A stretch of DNA of 64,000 bases from Cupriavidus pinatubonensis (GCF_019602855.1 NZ_CP080766.1:1736001-1800000), one strand, 5' to 3'; numbered from the stretch's first letter, positions 18,582-27,726 are shown. The notes: generated by a model not told the origin, from the sequence alone. Numbers and translations are program-made.

Positions 18582-19628
18582 TTAATTGACGGGCTGGGCC
18601 GGCGGAAAACTCCATGCGCCACGGAGAATCTCGGAGTGGGGCCTATACAGGCGTACGGTGTAGTTCCACCCGGGCACGATCGGCAGACAGTTGGGCGACT
18701 GTCCGTTACACCCACCGAACTGGATCGGAATCGATCCGTCACCGTCCTTCTTGGCTGTGATGTTGTTGACCGTGTAGACGTTGGCCGGGTTCTTCTGGAA
18801 GTAACCTTCGGCATTGTAAACGCTGACCGACCAGAATCCGTCCACAGGCACATCCTTTACGTTCACCCGGTACACGGTCTTGCCGTCGTTCTTTTCCGGC
18901 GTGATATTCAGGTAGGTGGCGTCCTTGTCCGGGTTGCCGCCCCAGCCAGCCGCAGTGCCCATTAGGTGGCGCACGGGATCGACCTCGCCTTTCTTGCCGA
19001 ACGACCTCTTGAAATCCGATGTTGTGGCCGATAGCGCCAGCAACGCATCACGCACCTTTTTCTGGCTAACCTGGTCCCAGCTTGGCAGTTCCAGCTTGCC
19101 CGTCGCCTTCTGGCTGACCTTGATGACGTCTTGCAACGCATGGACCTGCTTCAGGTCATTCGAATCGTTTGGGTCCACCAGCGTGCGGATGGCCACCACC
19201 ACGTAGCGCGTGCCGACGTTCTCGCGCGTCAGCGAGTGCGTGCCAGCACCGTAGAACACATTGGGCACGTAGTGGTCCTCGCTGATGACCTGCAGCGACA
19301 TGAAGCGCTTGCCCGATTCCGGCATAGTGATTGTCACCGGGCCGGCATCAAGATCGAACACACCTGAGGAATACAGCGTGTCACGGTTCAGGCGGATCAC
19401 GGTCTGCTGATCGATCGACGCGGGCTCGCGCCGGTGCATCAGATTGCCCACGCCGTCCTGCTTTGCCACTCTGGCGATATACATGTCGGACTCTGCACGC
19501 ACGAAGTTGTCTACCGTGACCGGCACGGTTGCGCCAGCGGCCTGTGCAGCGACGGTCTGACCATGGGTAGTACCCACGCCAGCAAGGGCGAAGCCCACCA
19601 AGGCCTCGGCAATCATTGCTCTCTTCAC
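18582..19628 (-). CDS. Exported DUF1254/DUF1214 protein
   Basis: A 348-residue protein starting at GTG 19628, with AGGAGGGGAG upstream. A signal peptide (ALVGFALAGVGTTHGQ) precedes a DUF1254-like N-terminal region (NRDTLYSSGVFDLDAGPVTI, FMSLQVISEDHYVP) and a DUF1214 C-terminal region (VDGFWSVSVYNAEGYF, VNNITAKKDGDGSIPIQFGG, RLYRPHSEIL). This family is exported, widespread in proteobacteria and biochemically uncharacterised. A second member lies just upstream at 19688-21130 on the same strand, so the two are probably an operon. Confidence 0.85.
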   Translation of the reverse strand: MKRAMIAEALVGFALAGVGTTHGQTVAAQAAGATVPVTVDNFVRAESDMYIARVAKQDGVGNLMHRREPASIDQQTVIRLNRDTLYSSGVFDLDAGPVTITMPESGKRFMSLQVISEDHYVPNVFYGAGTHSLTRENVGTRYVVVAIRTLVDPNDSNDLKQVHALQDVIKVSQKATGKLELPSWDQVSQKKVRDALLALSATTSDFKRSFGKKGEVDPVRHLMGTAAGWGGNPDKDATYLNITPEKNDGKTVYRVNVKDVPVDGFWSVSVYNAEGYFQKNPANVYTVNNITAKKDGDGSIPIQFGGCNGQSPNCLPIVPGWNYTVRLYRPHSEILRGAWSFPPAQPVN

Positions 19629-19687
19629 AACTCCCCTCCTCGTATCGGGTTTTCAGAGTCACACAAGCGCGTGCCTGAGCCAGCCTT

Positions 19688-21130
19688 TTACTCGGCCGCC
19701 ACCATGGGCGGCTGCCGCCATTGGCCGGACAGCATCTCCTGTTTCGGTAGGTACACGCGCAGGAAGGCATAGAAAGGCCCGTCTGGCGCTGGCAGCCAGT
19801 TGCTTACCTTATCTTTGCCGGGGCTGTCCTTCTGGACATACAGGGTCAGCCCGCCATCGCGATCGCGCTTGAGTTGGCCGAGCATCGAAGAGTTGATCAG
19901 GTATCGATTCAGGGGGTTAGCCACCAGCAGCTTGCTCTTGCCGTCATACATCGTCAGCGACCAGAACGCATTGGCGGGCGGTAGCTTGTCCTTGTCGAAA
20001 TGCAAGGTATAACGCGCGGCGGCCGCATTCAGCGGCTGGCCTGCGGCGTCCAGGAAGTAGCCGGGATAGAGCGCCTCTTCCGCCGAGTTACCGAATATTC
20101 CCAGTGCCGCCGCTGCATAGCGGTACATGTAGTGGTTGTTCAGGTGCTCTCGTGTACCAAACAAGTCACCGCTGGTGAGCTTCCTTGTGTCCAGTTGCGT
20201 CTTCTTGAACTCCACGAACTGCGCCTTGCCATCGGCCATGCCGTCCTCCAGGACCTTCCGCATGGCCGGCGATAGCGAGCGCTCGTCGAACGGCAAGCCG
20301 CGACCGACGCCGATCTTTGCGAAGCGCACCATCACATCGTGCTCGCTCGGCACCGTCGGCGCGAACTGCAGCATGAAATTCAGGTAGCGGAAGAAGGCCA
20401 ACGAATCCGCGGCGTTCGCGGCCGACTTCGGCCAGTCGATGGGTGAGGCTGCTGCTGGTGCCGGCTTGCCGAGGAACGCGCTCAGCGTCCGTACCTTGTA
20501 GCCCTTTTGGATAGCACGCACGTGGCGCAAATCCTTGGCGTTGAGAAGCTGCGTGCGGTATATAGCGTAGGCAATGCTGGACTCGCTGCGGATCACGGCC
20601 TTGACGCTGGCTGGCTTCTCGCCGTTCCAGTCCGGTCCCGCGATCATGTAGTTGCCACCCTTGTCGCCCGTGGTGCGGGTGCCAAGATAGGCGAAGTTGT
20701 GCGTATAAAGATCGATCAGTTGGACGGAGTAGTAACGTTTGTTCTCGATGGGCGGCAACGTAAGCACCAGCGGCTCCGCGCGCAGGTCCATCCAGACAAA
20801 TGAGTATGGCGTGTCGGAATTGGGCGTGATGATCACCGTGTCTTTCGGCGTGAAGACGTTGGCTGTGTTGCCTATTTGGTTGAACGGCGCCTTGAAGTTC
20901 GGACCACCCTGGTCGACTGCCTGGGCGTAGAGGGTCTTGTACGCTTCAACGACCGGGTAGCCGTAGGTGTACGCGTCGCCCGCGATGGAGCGAAGTTCCG
21001 CCTCATTGACCGCGCTCGCAGCCCCCTCGTCGGCGGCCTGTTCCGCCGCTGGACTATTTTTTACGGCCTGGCATCCCGACAACGCAAAGACTTGTAGCAA
21101 AGCGGCCACCAACAGATGCTTGATCGACAT
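19688..21130 (-). CDS. DUF1254/DUF1214 lipoprotein
   Basis: A 480-residue protein with a lipoprotein signal sequence ending in LSGC, so it should be lipid-anchored. DUF1254 follows (AYTYGYPVVEAYKTLY, NSDTPYSFVWMDLRAEPLVLTLP, YSVQLIDLYTHNFAYLG), then DUF1214 (PPANAFWSLTMYDGKSKLLVANPLNRYLI, LTLYVQKDSPG). GGGAG lies six bases upstream of the ATG at 21130. It is longer than its downstream neighbour and carries a helical insert. Function is unknown; two linked copies point to a shared substrate. Confidence 0.87.
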   Translation of the reverse strand: MSIKHLLVAALLQVFALSGCQAVKNSPAAEQAADEGAASAVNEAELRSIAGDAYTYGYPVVEAYKTLYAQAVDQGGPNFKAPFNQIGNTANVFTPKDTVIITPNSDTPYSFVWMDLRAEPLVLTLPPIENKRYYSVQLIDLYTHNFAYLGTRTTGDKGGNYMIAGPDWNGEKPASVKAVIRSESSIAYAIYRTQLLNAKDLRHVRAIQKGYKVRTLSAFLGKPAPAAASPIDWPKSAANAADSLAFFRYLNFMLQFAPTVPSEHDVMVRFAKIGVGRGLPFDERSLSPAMRKVLEDGMADGKAQFVEFKKTQLDTRKLTSGDLFGTREHLNNHYMYRYAAAALGIFGNSAEEALYPGYFLDAAGQPLNAAAARYTLHFDKDKLPPANAFWSLTMYDGKSKLLVANPLNRYLINSSMLGQLKRDRDGGLTLYVQKDSPGKDKVSNWLPAPDGPFYAFLRVYLPKQEMLSGQWRQPPMVAAE

Positions 21131-21390
21131 CACGGCTCCCATAAATTAGAACAGGGGGTTACATTCCCCAAGTGCAGCACACATGGGCAATTGCGACGTC
21201 CTGCCACCATTTGTAATGTGGAGAATTCTTTCAATGGAAGGCATAGACAGCGCGGGGCCAGGCCCTTCTCCCGGGTGCAGCGCCCACAAGACTACTCCCC
21301 ATCCCGCGCGGTGCGTTGGCAAGGCCGCCCAGCGCTTTGGACCAAGGCGCCCCGGTGTGCACGATTGATCCACCGGGAATATACGTCCAG

Positions 21391-22206
21391 TTAGTTTCGC
21401 GAGGGCATCGCTCGTCCAATCAGCCGCCAGTAGCTTGTCGGCATGAGACGCTCCAGCCAGGAAGAGATGACGGCGTCGTGGCCCACAAGCACGCGTTCAC
21501 GGTCGACTTGCACGGCCCGCACGATAATCTCGGCCGCCTTCTGCGGGGGCATGCGCAGCAGCTTCTCGAAGTCGGCGCGGCCCTGCCGCACTTCCTCTTC
21601 ACACAGGTTGCTACGTGTGCGTGCATGACGGGCGATGGATGTGGTGACCCCTCCTGGGTGGACGACCGTAACGCCTATCGGGGTCCCTGCCAGTTCGTGG
21701 CGCAACGCATTGGAGAACCCGCGCACCGCGAACTTGCTGGCGCAATAGGCGGCATGGCCTGGGGGCGCGATGAGACCAAACAGGCTGGAAATATTGACGA
21801 TGCGCGCCTGCTGACGCTCGCGCAGCAGGGGCAAGAACGCGCGTGTCATCCTCACCACGCCCTCGAAGTTGACGGCCATCACCCAGTCGAAGTCAGCCTC
21901 GCTGACCTCCTCGAAGGTGCCACCGAGTGCCACGCCCGCATTGTTAATGACCAGGTCGACCTGGTCGTGCTCTTGCACCACTGCATGCGGCAAGGCAGCG
22001 ACGGCTGCACGGCAGGCGACATCGAGTACATGTTGGCTGGTGTGTACGCCCGACTTGCCAGCCATCCGCGCGGTCTCGCGCAGACCGTGCTCGTCGATGT
22101 CCGCCAACGCCAAATGGCAGCCTCGACGCGCCAGTGCCAGCGCAAGCGAGCGCCCGATACCACCACCTGCGCCCGTCAATACGGCAACGCGGTCGTTCAG
22201 CTTCAT
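21391..22206 (-). CDS. Short-chain dehydrogenase/reductase (SDR)
   Basis: A 271-residue classical SDR. It has the NAD(P) motif TGAGGGIG, NNAG in the fourth strand, the catalytic Ser in VNISSLFG and YCASK. It should oxidise an alcohol or reduce a ketone. The ATG at 22206 overlaps the hydrolase stop (ATGA), which argues for translational coupling and against the longer start at 22233. It is the last gene of the monooxygenase-hydrolase-SDR operon. In mymA-type clusters such an SDR processes the alcohol released after Baeyer-Villiger oxidation and ester cleavage. Confidence 0.9.
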   Translation of the reverse strand: MKLNDRVAVLTGAGGGIGRSLALALARRGCHLALADIDEHGLRETARMAGKSGVHTSQHVLDVACRAAVAALPHAVVQEHDQVDLVINNAGVALGGTFEEVSEADFDWVMAVNFEGVVRMTRAFLPLLRERQQARIVNISSLFGLIAPPGHAAYCASKFAVRGFSNALRHELAGTPIGVTVVHPGGVTTSIARHARTRSNLCEEEVRQGRADFEKLLRMPPQKAAEIIVRAVQVDRERVLVGHDAVISSWLERLMPTSYWRLIGRAMPSRN

Positions 22207-23153
22207 GGTCTCGATTCCATAAGTTGACAACATTGCGAGGATTGCCCCGTTGCGCGGGGGACGACACCAATGTGCCTGTTCAGAAAGGCCAACTGCGCCG
22301 CGATGCTGCTTGCGAACGCCCGCTCATCGTGCAAATGCAACTCAAAGTGGTTGCCTTCCACGAGATGAAATTCGCCGTTCGGTATGCATCTGGAGGCCCG
22401 TCGCGCCGCACTGGCCGGCGTAATCGTGTCGTTAGTTCCGGCCACGATCAGCGTAGGCGCGGTAACCTTGTGTGCGCGCCGGATCGGGCTGTAGAGCGGC
22501 ACCTCAAGGAAGACGCGCGACAGGACCTTGTTCTCCCACTCAGCGCCTGCAGGCAGCAGCCTTGCATAACCATGCCAGGCGTCATCGCCGGTCAACGCGG
22601 CCATATCGCCGGGACGACCGACGATCGGGCTGTAGTGCGGGCGACGAATGACGCTCCCACACAGGTCGCGCATGGCGGCAAGCACCATGCGCAGTGAGAG
22701 GCCGAAGGGTATCTGCCGCATACCGGCCAGCCCACTGACATGCGGGACTTGGGCTATGACCGCCCGTACCCGGTGGTCGGCGGCAGCGGTCTGGATGACA
22801 TGCCCGCCTGAGAACGATGTCCCCCACAACACCATGCGATTGGCGTCGACCTCTGGAAGTGAGCGCACATGGGCGATTGCGGCGGCCCAGTCCTGCAGGT
22901 GACGGCGCGGGCTGACCCAATGCCTCGGCTCTCCATCGCTGTCTCCAAAATTCCTGTAATCGAAGAGATATGCAGCGTAGCCTTCGGCCACGAACCGCCC
23001 TGCAATGGCAGGCAGGCCGGCGGCACGAATGGCGCCGAATCCGTGCGCCATGATGATGACAGGCGGGCTCGGGCTCGGGCTCGGGTTCGGCAGCATCAGC
23101 GTGGCTGCACAACGCTCACCGCGACTTTGGAAGGAAGTCTCAATGCTGACCAT
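22203..23153 (-). CDS. Alpha/beta hydrolase
   Basis: A 316-residue serine hydrolase. The oxyanion region reads IIMAHGFGAIRAAG, the nucleophile elbow GTSFSGG carries the catalytic Ser, and DTITPASAA and GNHFELHL fit the Asp and His ends of the triad. It resembles the dienelactone-hydrolase/X-Pro-peptidase-like branch acting on esters. I prefer the ATG at 23153 because GGAG lies eight bases upstream. A short run of six-base units near 23066-23092 encodes Pro-Ser repeats. It sits between monooxygenase and SDR and could hydrolyse the ester the former makes. Confidence 0.85.
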   Translation of the reverse strand: MVSIETSFQSRGERCAATLMLPNPSPSPSPPVIIMAHGFGAIRAAGLPAIAGRFVAEGYAAYLFDYRNFGDSDGEPRHWVSPRRHLQDWAAAIAHVRSLPEVDANRMVLWGTSFSGGHVIQTAAADHRVRAVIAQVPHVSGLAGMRQIPFGLSLRMVLAAMRDLCGSVIRRPHYSPIVGRPGDMAALTGDDAWHGYARLLPAGAEWENKVLSRVFLEVPLYSPIRRAHKVTAPTLIVAGTNDTITPASAARRASRCIPNGEFHLVEGNHFELHLHDERAFASSIAAQLAFLNRHIGVVPRATGQSSQCCQLMESRP

Positions 23154-23184
23154 GCAAGGCTCCAAGGCGGAATGTGGCTGACAC

Positions 23185-24705
23185 TCACACGGCCGTTCCG
23201 TCCATTCTGGTTGCCACAAGGTCGCTGGCTTTCCCAGTGCGCGCCGTGGTTGCGGCACGGACGAACGCCAGCGCGGGATCGTTGACCGGATGCCTTGTCA
23301 ACATGTCGCGGTCGGCCTCGAAGTTATGGACGACGCGCCACGGCAGCTTGCGCCCCTGGCGGGGCAAGACGTTTCGGCCGCGCTGCACATAGCCGGACTG
23401 CAGGGAATCCATGACTGTTTCATCCAGCATTTCCCCGGCGGGCGCACCTGGCGTGACAACCTCGTACTCGTGGCGGTCCATATGATCGAGCAGCCGGCAG
23501 ATGTAGCTGGCAGCAAGGTCGACCTTCAGAGTCCAGGGGGCATTGGTATAACCAAACAGATGGGCCATGTTGGGCACGTCCTGCATCAGCACGCTCTTGT
23601 AGGTCATGAGGCTGCTGGCGTGGCGCGGTTGCCCATCCACCTGTACTTCCATGCCACCCAACGACTGAAGCTGAAGGCCAGTGGCCGTGACAATGATGTC
23701 GGCGTCGAGGCGCCTGCCCGACTTCAGGCGAACGCCGGTCTCAGTAAAGGTGTCGATCTGGTCCGTCACCACTGACGCCTTGCCTTCGCGGATGGCCTTG
23801 AAGAGATCGCCGTCAGGCACGGCACACAACCGTTGGTCCCACGGGTTGTATTCCGGCGAAAAGTGCCGCAGGTCGGCACCGTGGCCGAGTTGTTGCTCGA
23901 CATGCGACAGCAGCCAGGCGCGAACGCGCTGAGGCCACCGTCTTGCCGCCCTGTAGATAAAGCGCTGCAGGCGAATATTGCGCCAGCGTGCCAGGCCAAA
24001 GACCCAGCTTGCCGGCAGCATCTTCTGCAGCACGGCAGATATCTTGTCATAGGCCGGCACTGAGAAGACGTAACTCGGCGATCGCTGCAGCATCGTGACG
24101 TGCGACGCCTTGCCTGCCATGGACGGCACCAGGGTGACCGCCGTCGCACCACTTCCGATCACGATGACACGCTTGCCGTGGTAGTCGAGGTCTTGAGGCC
24201 AGTGTTGCGGATGGACGCAGATACCCTGGAACCGCTCGAGACCCGTAAAGTCGGGGCGGTACCCGTGGTCGTAGTTGTAATAGCCCGTGCAGGAAATCAG
24301 GAACTTGCAGGTGAGGGAATGGGTTTCGTGACTGTCTTCCTGCTGTACGGTGACGGTCCAACTCCGATCTTCGCTCGACCACGATGCACGTAGGACTTTG
24401 AGTCCGAACCGGATGGATTTGTCGACGCCATACTCGCGCGCGGTATCGGCTATGTAGCGACGGATCGCGGGCCCGTCGGCAAGGACTTTCAACTCATGCC
24501 AGGGACGGAACTTGTAGCCGAAGCTGAACATATCCGAATCCGACCGGATGCCGGGGTACCGGAACAGGTCCCATGTGCCGCCGATGGCGCTGCGCCGCTC
24601 CAGGATGCCGACGCGCTTGTCGGGACAAGCCTCGGCCAGGTGGCAGGCCATGCCGATGCCGGATAAGCCGGCGCCAATAATCAATACGTCGAAGTCGGCC
24701 TTCAC
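23185..24705 (-). CDS. Flavin monooxygenase, Baeyer-Villiger type
   Basis: A 506-residue FAD/NADPH enzyme. The FAD-binding motif is GAGLSGIG (11-18), the second dinucleotide motif is GSGATAV (184-190), and FQGICVHPQHWP (159-170) fits the type I Baeyer-Villiger fingerprint FxGxxxHxxxW exactly. Such enzymes insert oxygen next to a ketone to give an ester or lactone, or oxidise sulfur and nitrogen. Closest known relatives by layout are EtaA/MymA-type proteins. It leads an operon with the hydrolase and SDR and is divergent from an AraC regulator. Confidence 0.9.
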   Translation of the reverse strand: MKADFDVLIIGAGLSGIGMACHLAEACPDKRVGILERRSAIGGTWDLFRYPGIRSDSDMFSFGYKFRPWHELKVLADGPAIRRYIADTAREYGVDKSIRFGLKVLRASWSSEDRSWTVTVQQEDSHETHSLTCKFLISCTGYYNYDHGYRPDFTGLERFQGICVHPQHWPQDLDYHGKRVIVIGSGATAVTLVPSMAGKASHVTMLQRSPSYVFSVPAYDKISAVLQKMLPASWVFGLARWRNIRLQRFIYRAARRWPQRVRAWLLSHVEQQLGHGADLRHFSPEYNPWDQRLCAVPDGDLFKAIREGKASVVTDQIDTFTETGVRLKSGRRLDADIIVTATGLQLQSLGGMEVQVDGQPRHASSLMTYKSVLMQDVPNMAHLFGYTNAPWTLKVDLAASYICRLLDHMDRHEYEVVTPGAPAGEMLDETVMDSLQSGYVQRGRNVLPRQGRKLPWRVVHNFEADRDMLTRHPVNDPALAFVRAATTARTGKASDLVATRMDGTAV

Positions 24706-24804
24706 GCAGCGTCTCCTTATGTCTTGCCTGATCGCCCGGAAACTGTAGCGCGCCGCGCGAAAGCACTCTTGACACTACGAGACACTTAATTTACGTTACG
24801 AGCC

Positions 24805-25824
24805 ATGGATGCCCTGGTGAGAGCAAGTGGATTGCGTGGCTACCCCGTGCTGATGCGCGACCTGGGTTGCGACCCCACGCCGTTGCTGCAGCGATATCAC
24901 CTCGACGAGGGGGCGCTCGGCAGCGATGACGCCATGATTTCGCTACGCGCCGTCGTGCATCTTCTGGAAGCCAGCGCGGAACAGACCCGGACCGGTGACC
25001 TCGGCTTGCGCCTGTCCCGGCACCAAAGCATTGACGTGCTGGGGCCTTTGAGCATCGCTTTGCAGAACGCACCGACGATTCGCGCGGCCATGGATTTCGC
25101 GGCGCGCCACACGTTCGTGCATAGCCCCGGCCTGGTCTACGCCGTGCACAAGCACAGCGAGTTTGCCAACGATGCAGCCGAAGTTTCCATCGAGATCCGC
25201 CTCTCGCGGCAGCCGGCTCAGCGGCAAACCATTGACCTGTGCCTGGCAGATATCCATAACTTCACTCGGCTGCTAGCCGGCGACCGATACCTGCTTCGCG
25301 CAGTGTCAGTTCCACACACGCCCGTTGTACCCGTCAGCACTTACGAGCGCTTCTTTGGCGCCAGGGTATGGGTGGAGCAGCCGAGAGCCAGTCTGCATCT
25401 CAGCCGGAGCACGCTTGCGGCCGACCTGCTCGGCGTCGACGCAACGCTGCGGCGAATTGCCGAGGACTACATCTTTCGCCATTTCGGCAGCGAGCAAGGC
25501 AGTGTTTCTGATCGTGTCCGGCAGGTTCTGCGCCAGACGCTGGGCACGTCGAGCCACAGCAAGGCCACCGTGGCCGATCTGCTGGCCTTGCACCCGCGCA
25601 CGATGCAACGCCGCCTTGCTGCGGAGGCGACCAGTTTCGAAGCCATCAGGGACGACGTGCGCAGGGAACTGGCCATGCGCTATCTATGCGAGACCAGTCT
25701 GCCTCTCGGACAGATCTCTCTCTTGCTGGGCCTTCCCGCCCAATCTGCGTTGTCGCGGGCTTGCCGTCAGTGGTATGGCGTCCCCCCTTCTGCATTGCGC
25801 AAGCATAAACGCGCCGCAGATTGA
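24805..25824 (+). CDS. AraC-family regulator (VirS/OruR-like)
   Basis: A 339-residue regulator with an N-terminal ligand-binding domain of the arabinose-binding type used by VirS, OruR and ArgR-like activators (RYHLDEGALGSDDAMISLRA region). The C-terminal AraC DNA-binding domain carries two helix-turn-helix motifs (VADLLALHPRTMQRRL and LGQISLLLGLPAQSALSRACRQWYG). It is transcribed away from the monooxygenase operon across a 99-bp gap, so it is probably its activator. The hairpin at 25847-25864 follows the stop. Confidence 0.9.
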   Translation: MDALVRASGLRGYPVLMRDLGCDPTPLLQRYHLDEGALGSDDAMISLRAVVHLLEASAEQTRTGDLGLRLSRHQSIDVLGPLSIALQNAPTIRAAMDFAARHTFVHSPGLVYAVHKHSEFANDAAEVSIEIRLSRQPAQRQTIDLCLADIHNFTRLLAGDRYLLRAVSVPHTPVVPVSTYERFFGARVWVEQPRASLHLSRSTLAADLLGVDATLRRIAEDYIFRHFGSEQGSVSDRVRQVLRQTLGTSSHSKATVADLLALHPRTMQRRLAAEATSFEAIRDDVRRELAMRYLCETSLPLGQISLLLGLPAQSALSRACRQWYGVPPSALRKHKRAAD

Positions 25825-25846
25825 TCCACGCGCTGCGAGGCCGCAA

Positions 25847-25864
25847 CCGGCCGGAAACGGCCGG
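25847..25864 (+). terminator. Very stable hairpin after the AraC-type gene
   Basis: CCGGCCG, loop GAAA, CGGCCGG form a perfect 7-bp GC stem closed by a GNRA-type tetraloop. No T-run follows, so it may terminate weakly or protect the mRNA end. Confidence 0.5.
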
Positions 25865-25953
25865 CTCACATCTAGGCCGGCCTTGTATAGAGGCAAAGCC
25901 CCGGGGAAGTTTTCAGGGGAGGCCGTCGAAGCCTCCATAAGCTGTCAAAAAGA

Positions 25954-26025
25954 CTAGCGCAATCCAAAAAAGCTCAGGATGGCCAGGATAATCACTACCG
26001 CTCCGACAAGCCAGACTATGTTCAT
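25954..26025 (-). CDS. 23-residue single-helix membrane protein
   Basis: The frame starts with MNIVWLVGAVVIILAILSFF and ends GLR and a stop. It is one hydrophobic helix with a short basic end, typical of a bacterial small membrane protein. AGGAGA lies five bases upstream of the ATG, a strong ribosome binding site, and no other gene explains that site. Nearly identical micro-proteins are, to my recollection, widespread and unannotated in proteobacteria. It is too short for standard gene finders. Its partner and function are unknown. Confidence 0.75.
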   Translation of the reverse strand: MNIVWLVGAVVIILAILSFFGLR

Positions 26026-26311
26026 GAGAATCTCCTAGCTACACGTGTCCTGAACCAGTTTCAAGGCACTTGCGTGTTACCGGGGCAAATTTCGTGCCGA
26101 TTCGCAGATACCAAAAGCGATGACATGGGCGGCACATGGCCAGCGCGGACTGAGAGAGCGGCATCGGGCGCGCCGGCGCGCCTGCAACTTTTGCTCCGTC
26201 CCGGTGAAAATGTTTCCGATACGCAAGGAGGGCGACAACGGTGCTTCCTTAATTTGCTGCAGCGCATAATCGGAAATTGCAGCCTACGTTCTGTGTTTGC
26301 CTTTCGGGTGC

Positions 26312-26581
26312 CTATGTATCCACGTCGGTGGCAGTCGTGAGACTATTTCGCGCAACGGCGTGACCCAGAACCGCCACGGCCTCATCTTCCAACTTCACCG
26401 CTTGTTCCGGCAATTCAAGAGAACGGTGTCGCGGATATAAGCAGCTAAGCAGTTCGGCAACAACAGCTCTTGAATCGAAAGGCCCGAACTGTACGACTTC
26501 GCCCTCATTGACCTCGGCTATATACCATTCGGACCGCGAAACCGAATAGACCACGACCAAACGCCTAGTTTGAGCGTTCAT
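26312..26581 (-). CDS. Hypothetical 89-residue protein
   Basis: A soluble small protein with a beta-rich N-terminus (RLVVVYSVSRSEWYIAEVNEGEVVQFGPFDSRA) and a helical C-terminal half containing an acidic stretch KLEDEAVAVL. GGGGAG precedes the ATG at a suitable distance. I recognise no family. It lies upstream of, and on the same strand as, the 23-residue membrane protein but is separated from it by about 290 bp. Confidence 0.65.
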   Translation of the reverse strand: MNAQTRRLVVVYSVSRSEWYIAEVNEGEVVQFGPFDSRAVVAELLSCLYPRHRSLELPEQAVKLEDEAVAVLGHAVARNSLTTATDVDT

Positions 26582-26726
26582 GACAAACTCCCCGAATCCT
26601 CCTGACGGAGGCAGGAAATATTAATGTGCTCTCTGGCTCAGAAAATGAGATGAAAACGGCATTGCGCTTGACTGTGAATAGCCGCCAGCCATTTGGCCGA
26701 TATAAATCAGACGCTCGAAAATAGCC

Positions 26727-27134
26727 TCACTGAATGAGGGGGACAATACCGATCCGCTCGGCCAGCATCCGTTCGTACACGCCAAAGTGGAGGTCCACTT
26801 CGGCCTGGCTGACCACCGTGACGTCTATGCTGAACTGATCCGTCTTTAGCCCTAACATGGTGGCGAGCGCTACCTCCAGAGTTGGCGCAGCATCCTTGTC
26901 CTTCGAAAACGTCGTGCCAATATTGATGGAATAGGCATTTGAACGGTCCGCTACGACCTCCAATAGTCGCGCTGCAGCGCTCATATTGTGCTCGATGGCA
27001 ATGCGCGCCAGCTCTGCAATGGTCCGCATCTTTTCAGTCGGAAATCCACCCAAGCAGCGCAGGCGAACGCGATGGGGACCTAACGTTATCCAATCGGTAT
27101 CGAACTCCATGGTGACCTCTGCTGTGTACGTCAT
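26727..27134 (-). CDS. Hypothetical 135-residue protein
   Basis: A soluble alpha/beta protein with no signal peptide or membrane helix (FDTDWITLGPHRVRLRCLGGFP; IAELARIAIEHNMSAAARLLEVVADR; QFSIDVTVVSQAEVDLHF). The composition and lack of rare codons support a real gene. No clear Shine-Dalgarno is seen, so the start is uncertain. No family recognised. It is on the same strand as the heat-shock genes but lies downstream of them with a 170-bp gap. Confidence 0.6.
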   Translation of the reverse strand: MTYTAEVTMEFDTDWITLGPHRVRLRCLGGFPTEKMRTIAELARIAIEHNMSAAARLLEVVADRSNAYSINIGTTFSKDKDAAPTLEVALATMLGLKTDQFSIDVTVVSQAEVDLHFGVYERMLAERIGIVPLIQ

Positions 27135-27302
27135 GCTGCCGTCGACAACGATGATCCATGTGGCTTAGGAAAGGCCAGCGCCATTACGCCGTGCGCATAC
27201 TGTAGATCGGCGAGGGCTGGGGTTCCATCGCGCGCGGCGAACACGAGGTTCGCCGGGCCGACCAGCGCGCCTGGTCGACGCCCTGGTCGACGCCATGTCT
27301 CC

Positions 27303-27710
27303 CTACGTCACGTTGATCGCAATCCTCCGCGGCCGCGCATCCTCGCGACGCGGAATGGTCAGCTTCAGCACGCCGTCTTGCAACTGTGCATTGATCTGCG
27401 TGGCATCCAGATCCGGACTCAGTGAAAAGACACGCGCGAAGTGGGGCTGGCTGACTTCCGCGTACTGCACGCGCAGGCCTGAAGGCATCGGTACGACGGC
27501 TTCCGCCGCAATATGGAGGTTGTTGTCGTGCACGCTCACCTGAAGCTTGTCACGACTCACTCCCGGCAGATCAGCCCACAAGGTCACGCCGTTTGTATCC
27601 TCCACGATGTCGACTGCGGGCACCAGGGTCACTGCCCGCGCAGCTTTGTCCTCGCGACGTTGCGCCAACGCACTGTCATGGCGTTCGGCGACTTGGGTGG
27701 CATCGTTCAT
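27303..27710 (-). CDS. Small heat shock protein Hsp20 (second gene)
   Basis: A 135-residue alpha-crystallin protein. The core domain runs from VDIVEDTNGVTLWADLPGV to the C-terminal motif DGVLKLTIPRR, followed by an IAINVT tail, near the IxI/V-type anchor. It holds unfolded proteins in a refoldable state. Starting at 27710, AAGGAG is well placed. The gene lies 16 bp downstream of the other Hsp20 gene, and two-gene Hsp20 operons of dissimilar partners are common in Burkholderiales and can form mixed oligomers. Confidence 0.92.
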   Translation of the reverse strand: MNDATQVAERHDSALAQRREDKAARAVTLVPAVDIVEDTNGVTLWADLPGVSRDKLQVSVHDNNLHIAAEAVVPMPSGLRVQYAEVSQPHFARVFSLSPDLDATQINAQLQDGVLKLTIPRREDARPRRIAINVT

Positions 27711-27726
27711 GGCAGGCTCCTTCCCA

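Larger units (their letters stand above)
25825..26311. other. Intergenic region holding a hairpin and one very small gene
   Basis: Apart from the hairpin at 25847-25864 and the 23-codon gene at 25954-26025, I see nothing in this stretch. Confidence 0.5.

Noticed and set aside
17924..18853. A 309-codon minus-strand frame near the CDF remnant
   Set aside because: Ser/Arg-rich, overlaps the DUF1254 gene and the pseudogene; no domain.
23066..23092. Short tandem run of ggctcg-like six-base units
   Set aside because: It encodes in-frame Pro-Ser repeats in the hydrolase; six-base units cannot switch the frame, so phase variation is unlikely.
27265..27296. Two copies of a 12-base unit with ctggtcgacgcc
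   Set aside because: Too short and only two copies; no CRISPR or attachment-site features.
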